Origin: Anaerolineales bacterium UBA1136
GTDB lineage: Bacteria; Chloroflexota; Anaerolineae; Anaerolineales; UBA11657
DNA: 14,125 nt
Direction: 5' to 3'
Assembly: GCA_002311455.1 (NCBI GenBank)
Contig: DCAJ01000101.1
Span: 26,599-40,723 of the forward strand
Positions 14,001 to 14,125 of this stretch are shown piece by piece. The notes under the pieces are model-generated. The model did not search any database, was not told the origin of the DNA, and was given only the letters and a program-made list of their open reading frames with translations. The translations under genes and the position numbers were made by a program. Numbering within the stretch: the first letter of the stretch is position 1; each line of letters starts with the position of its first letter.

Positions 14001-14125
14001 ATGATTGTAGATGGACGGTTCGTGACGACACTCGCCTATCACCTAGTCCTGGATAGGGTAGGGGTCCCGTCTGGGAACAAGTTGTCGGGAGTTCTGAAAG
14101 TGCGTCTACCCGGTGTTGCAATTTG
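14001..14125 (+). CDS. Possible 5' end of an unrecognised gene at the window edge
   Basis: The 219 nt upstream of the ureohydrolase gene should hold its promoter and possibly that of a divergent gene. On the plus strand a frame starting at ATG 14001 (MIVDGRFVTTLAYHLVLDRV, then GVPSGNK and onward) stays open to the window end, 41 codons; GTG at 13980 would extend it upstream. A GGGGAG run at 13982-13987 is too far from the ATG for a good SD. The frame is short and no family is recognised, so it may be chance. Confidence 0.2.
   Translation, partial: MIVDGRFVTTLAYHLVLDRVGVPSGNKLSGVLKVRLPGVAI

Noticed and set aside
9392..14125. Second copy of a tRNA-Ala 3' end (attachment site) in the right-hand part
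   Set aside because: I looked for gttcgagtcccgc-like and gcgggttcgaatcccgc-like segments and saw none; the far boundary, if any, lies outside the window.

Overview
The window reads as bacterial chromosome: tRNA genes without an encoded CCA, Shine-Dalgarno sites, a rho-independent terminator, and an HtrA protease. The gene set (TrpB-type 2 PLP enzyme, XdhC, actinobacterial/chloroflexal-type transaldolase, branched-chain-type solute-binding lipoprotein) would suit an uncultured marine Chloroflexota-like lineage such as SAR202. That placement is inference and was not tested.

Left part (1-9226). This DNA is visibly AT-rich, with mostly A/T-ending codons and often weak ribosome binding sites. It starts with two decayed genes on the minus strand: the C-terminal part of a TrpB2-like tryptophan synthase beta chain with an in-frame stop, joined directly to a solute-binding lipoprotein gene that carries three frameshifts and a stop. 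Next come an intact xdhC (minus), a divergent MFS exporter and a permuted NlpC/P60-like (YiiX/YaeF-type) enzyme (plus). A minus-strand pair follows, a GT2 glycosyltransferase whose stop overlaps the htrA-like protease start (TAATG). A divergent AT-rich region with a 34-bp dyad and three tandem 8-mers precedes the transaldolase gene. The stretch from 8364 to 9226 holds one good small gene (63 codons), one doubtful micro-ORF and a perfect 14-bp inverted repeat flanked by a 4-bp direct repeat.

Boundary (9227-9463). Two near-identical tRNA-Ala genes (anticodons CGC and GGC, both with the G3:U70 alanine identity pair) lie 19 nt apart and are followed by a strong hairpin terminator. Base composition and ribosome-binding-site style change right after them, which suggests the edge of an island or an ancient insertion next to a tRNA.

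Right part (9464-14125). This DNA is richer in G+C and has strong SD sites. It holds an NAD-dependent epimerase/dehydratase, two tandem paralogous PuuE/NodB-fold polysaccharide-deacetylase-like (cyclic-amide-hydrolase type) genes 11 nt apart, and a convergent arginase/agmatinase-family gene. The last is intact except for a single in-frame TAA that separates two halves of its metal site. Ring-opening C-N hydrolases beside a ureohydrolase suggest catabolism of a ureide, guanidino or amino-sugar compound. The substrate cannot be read from the sequence.
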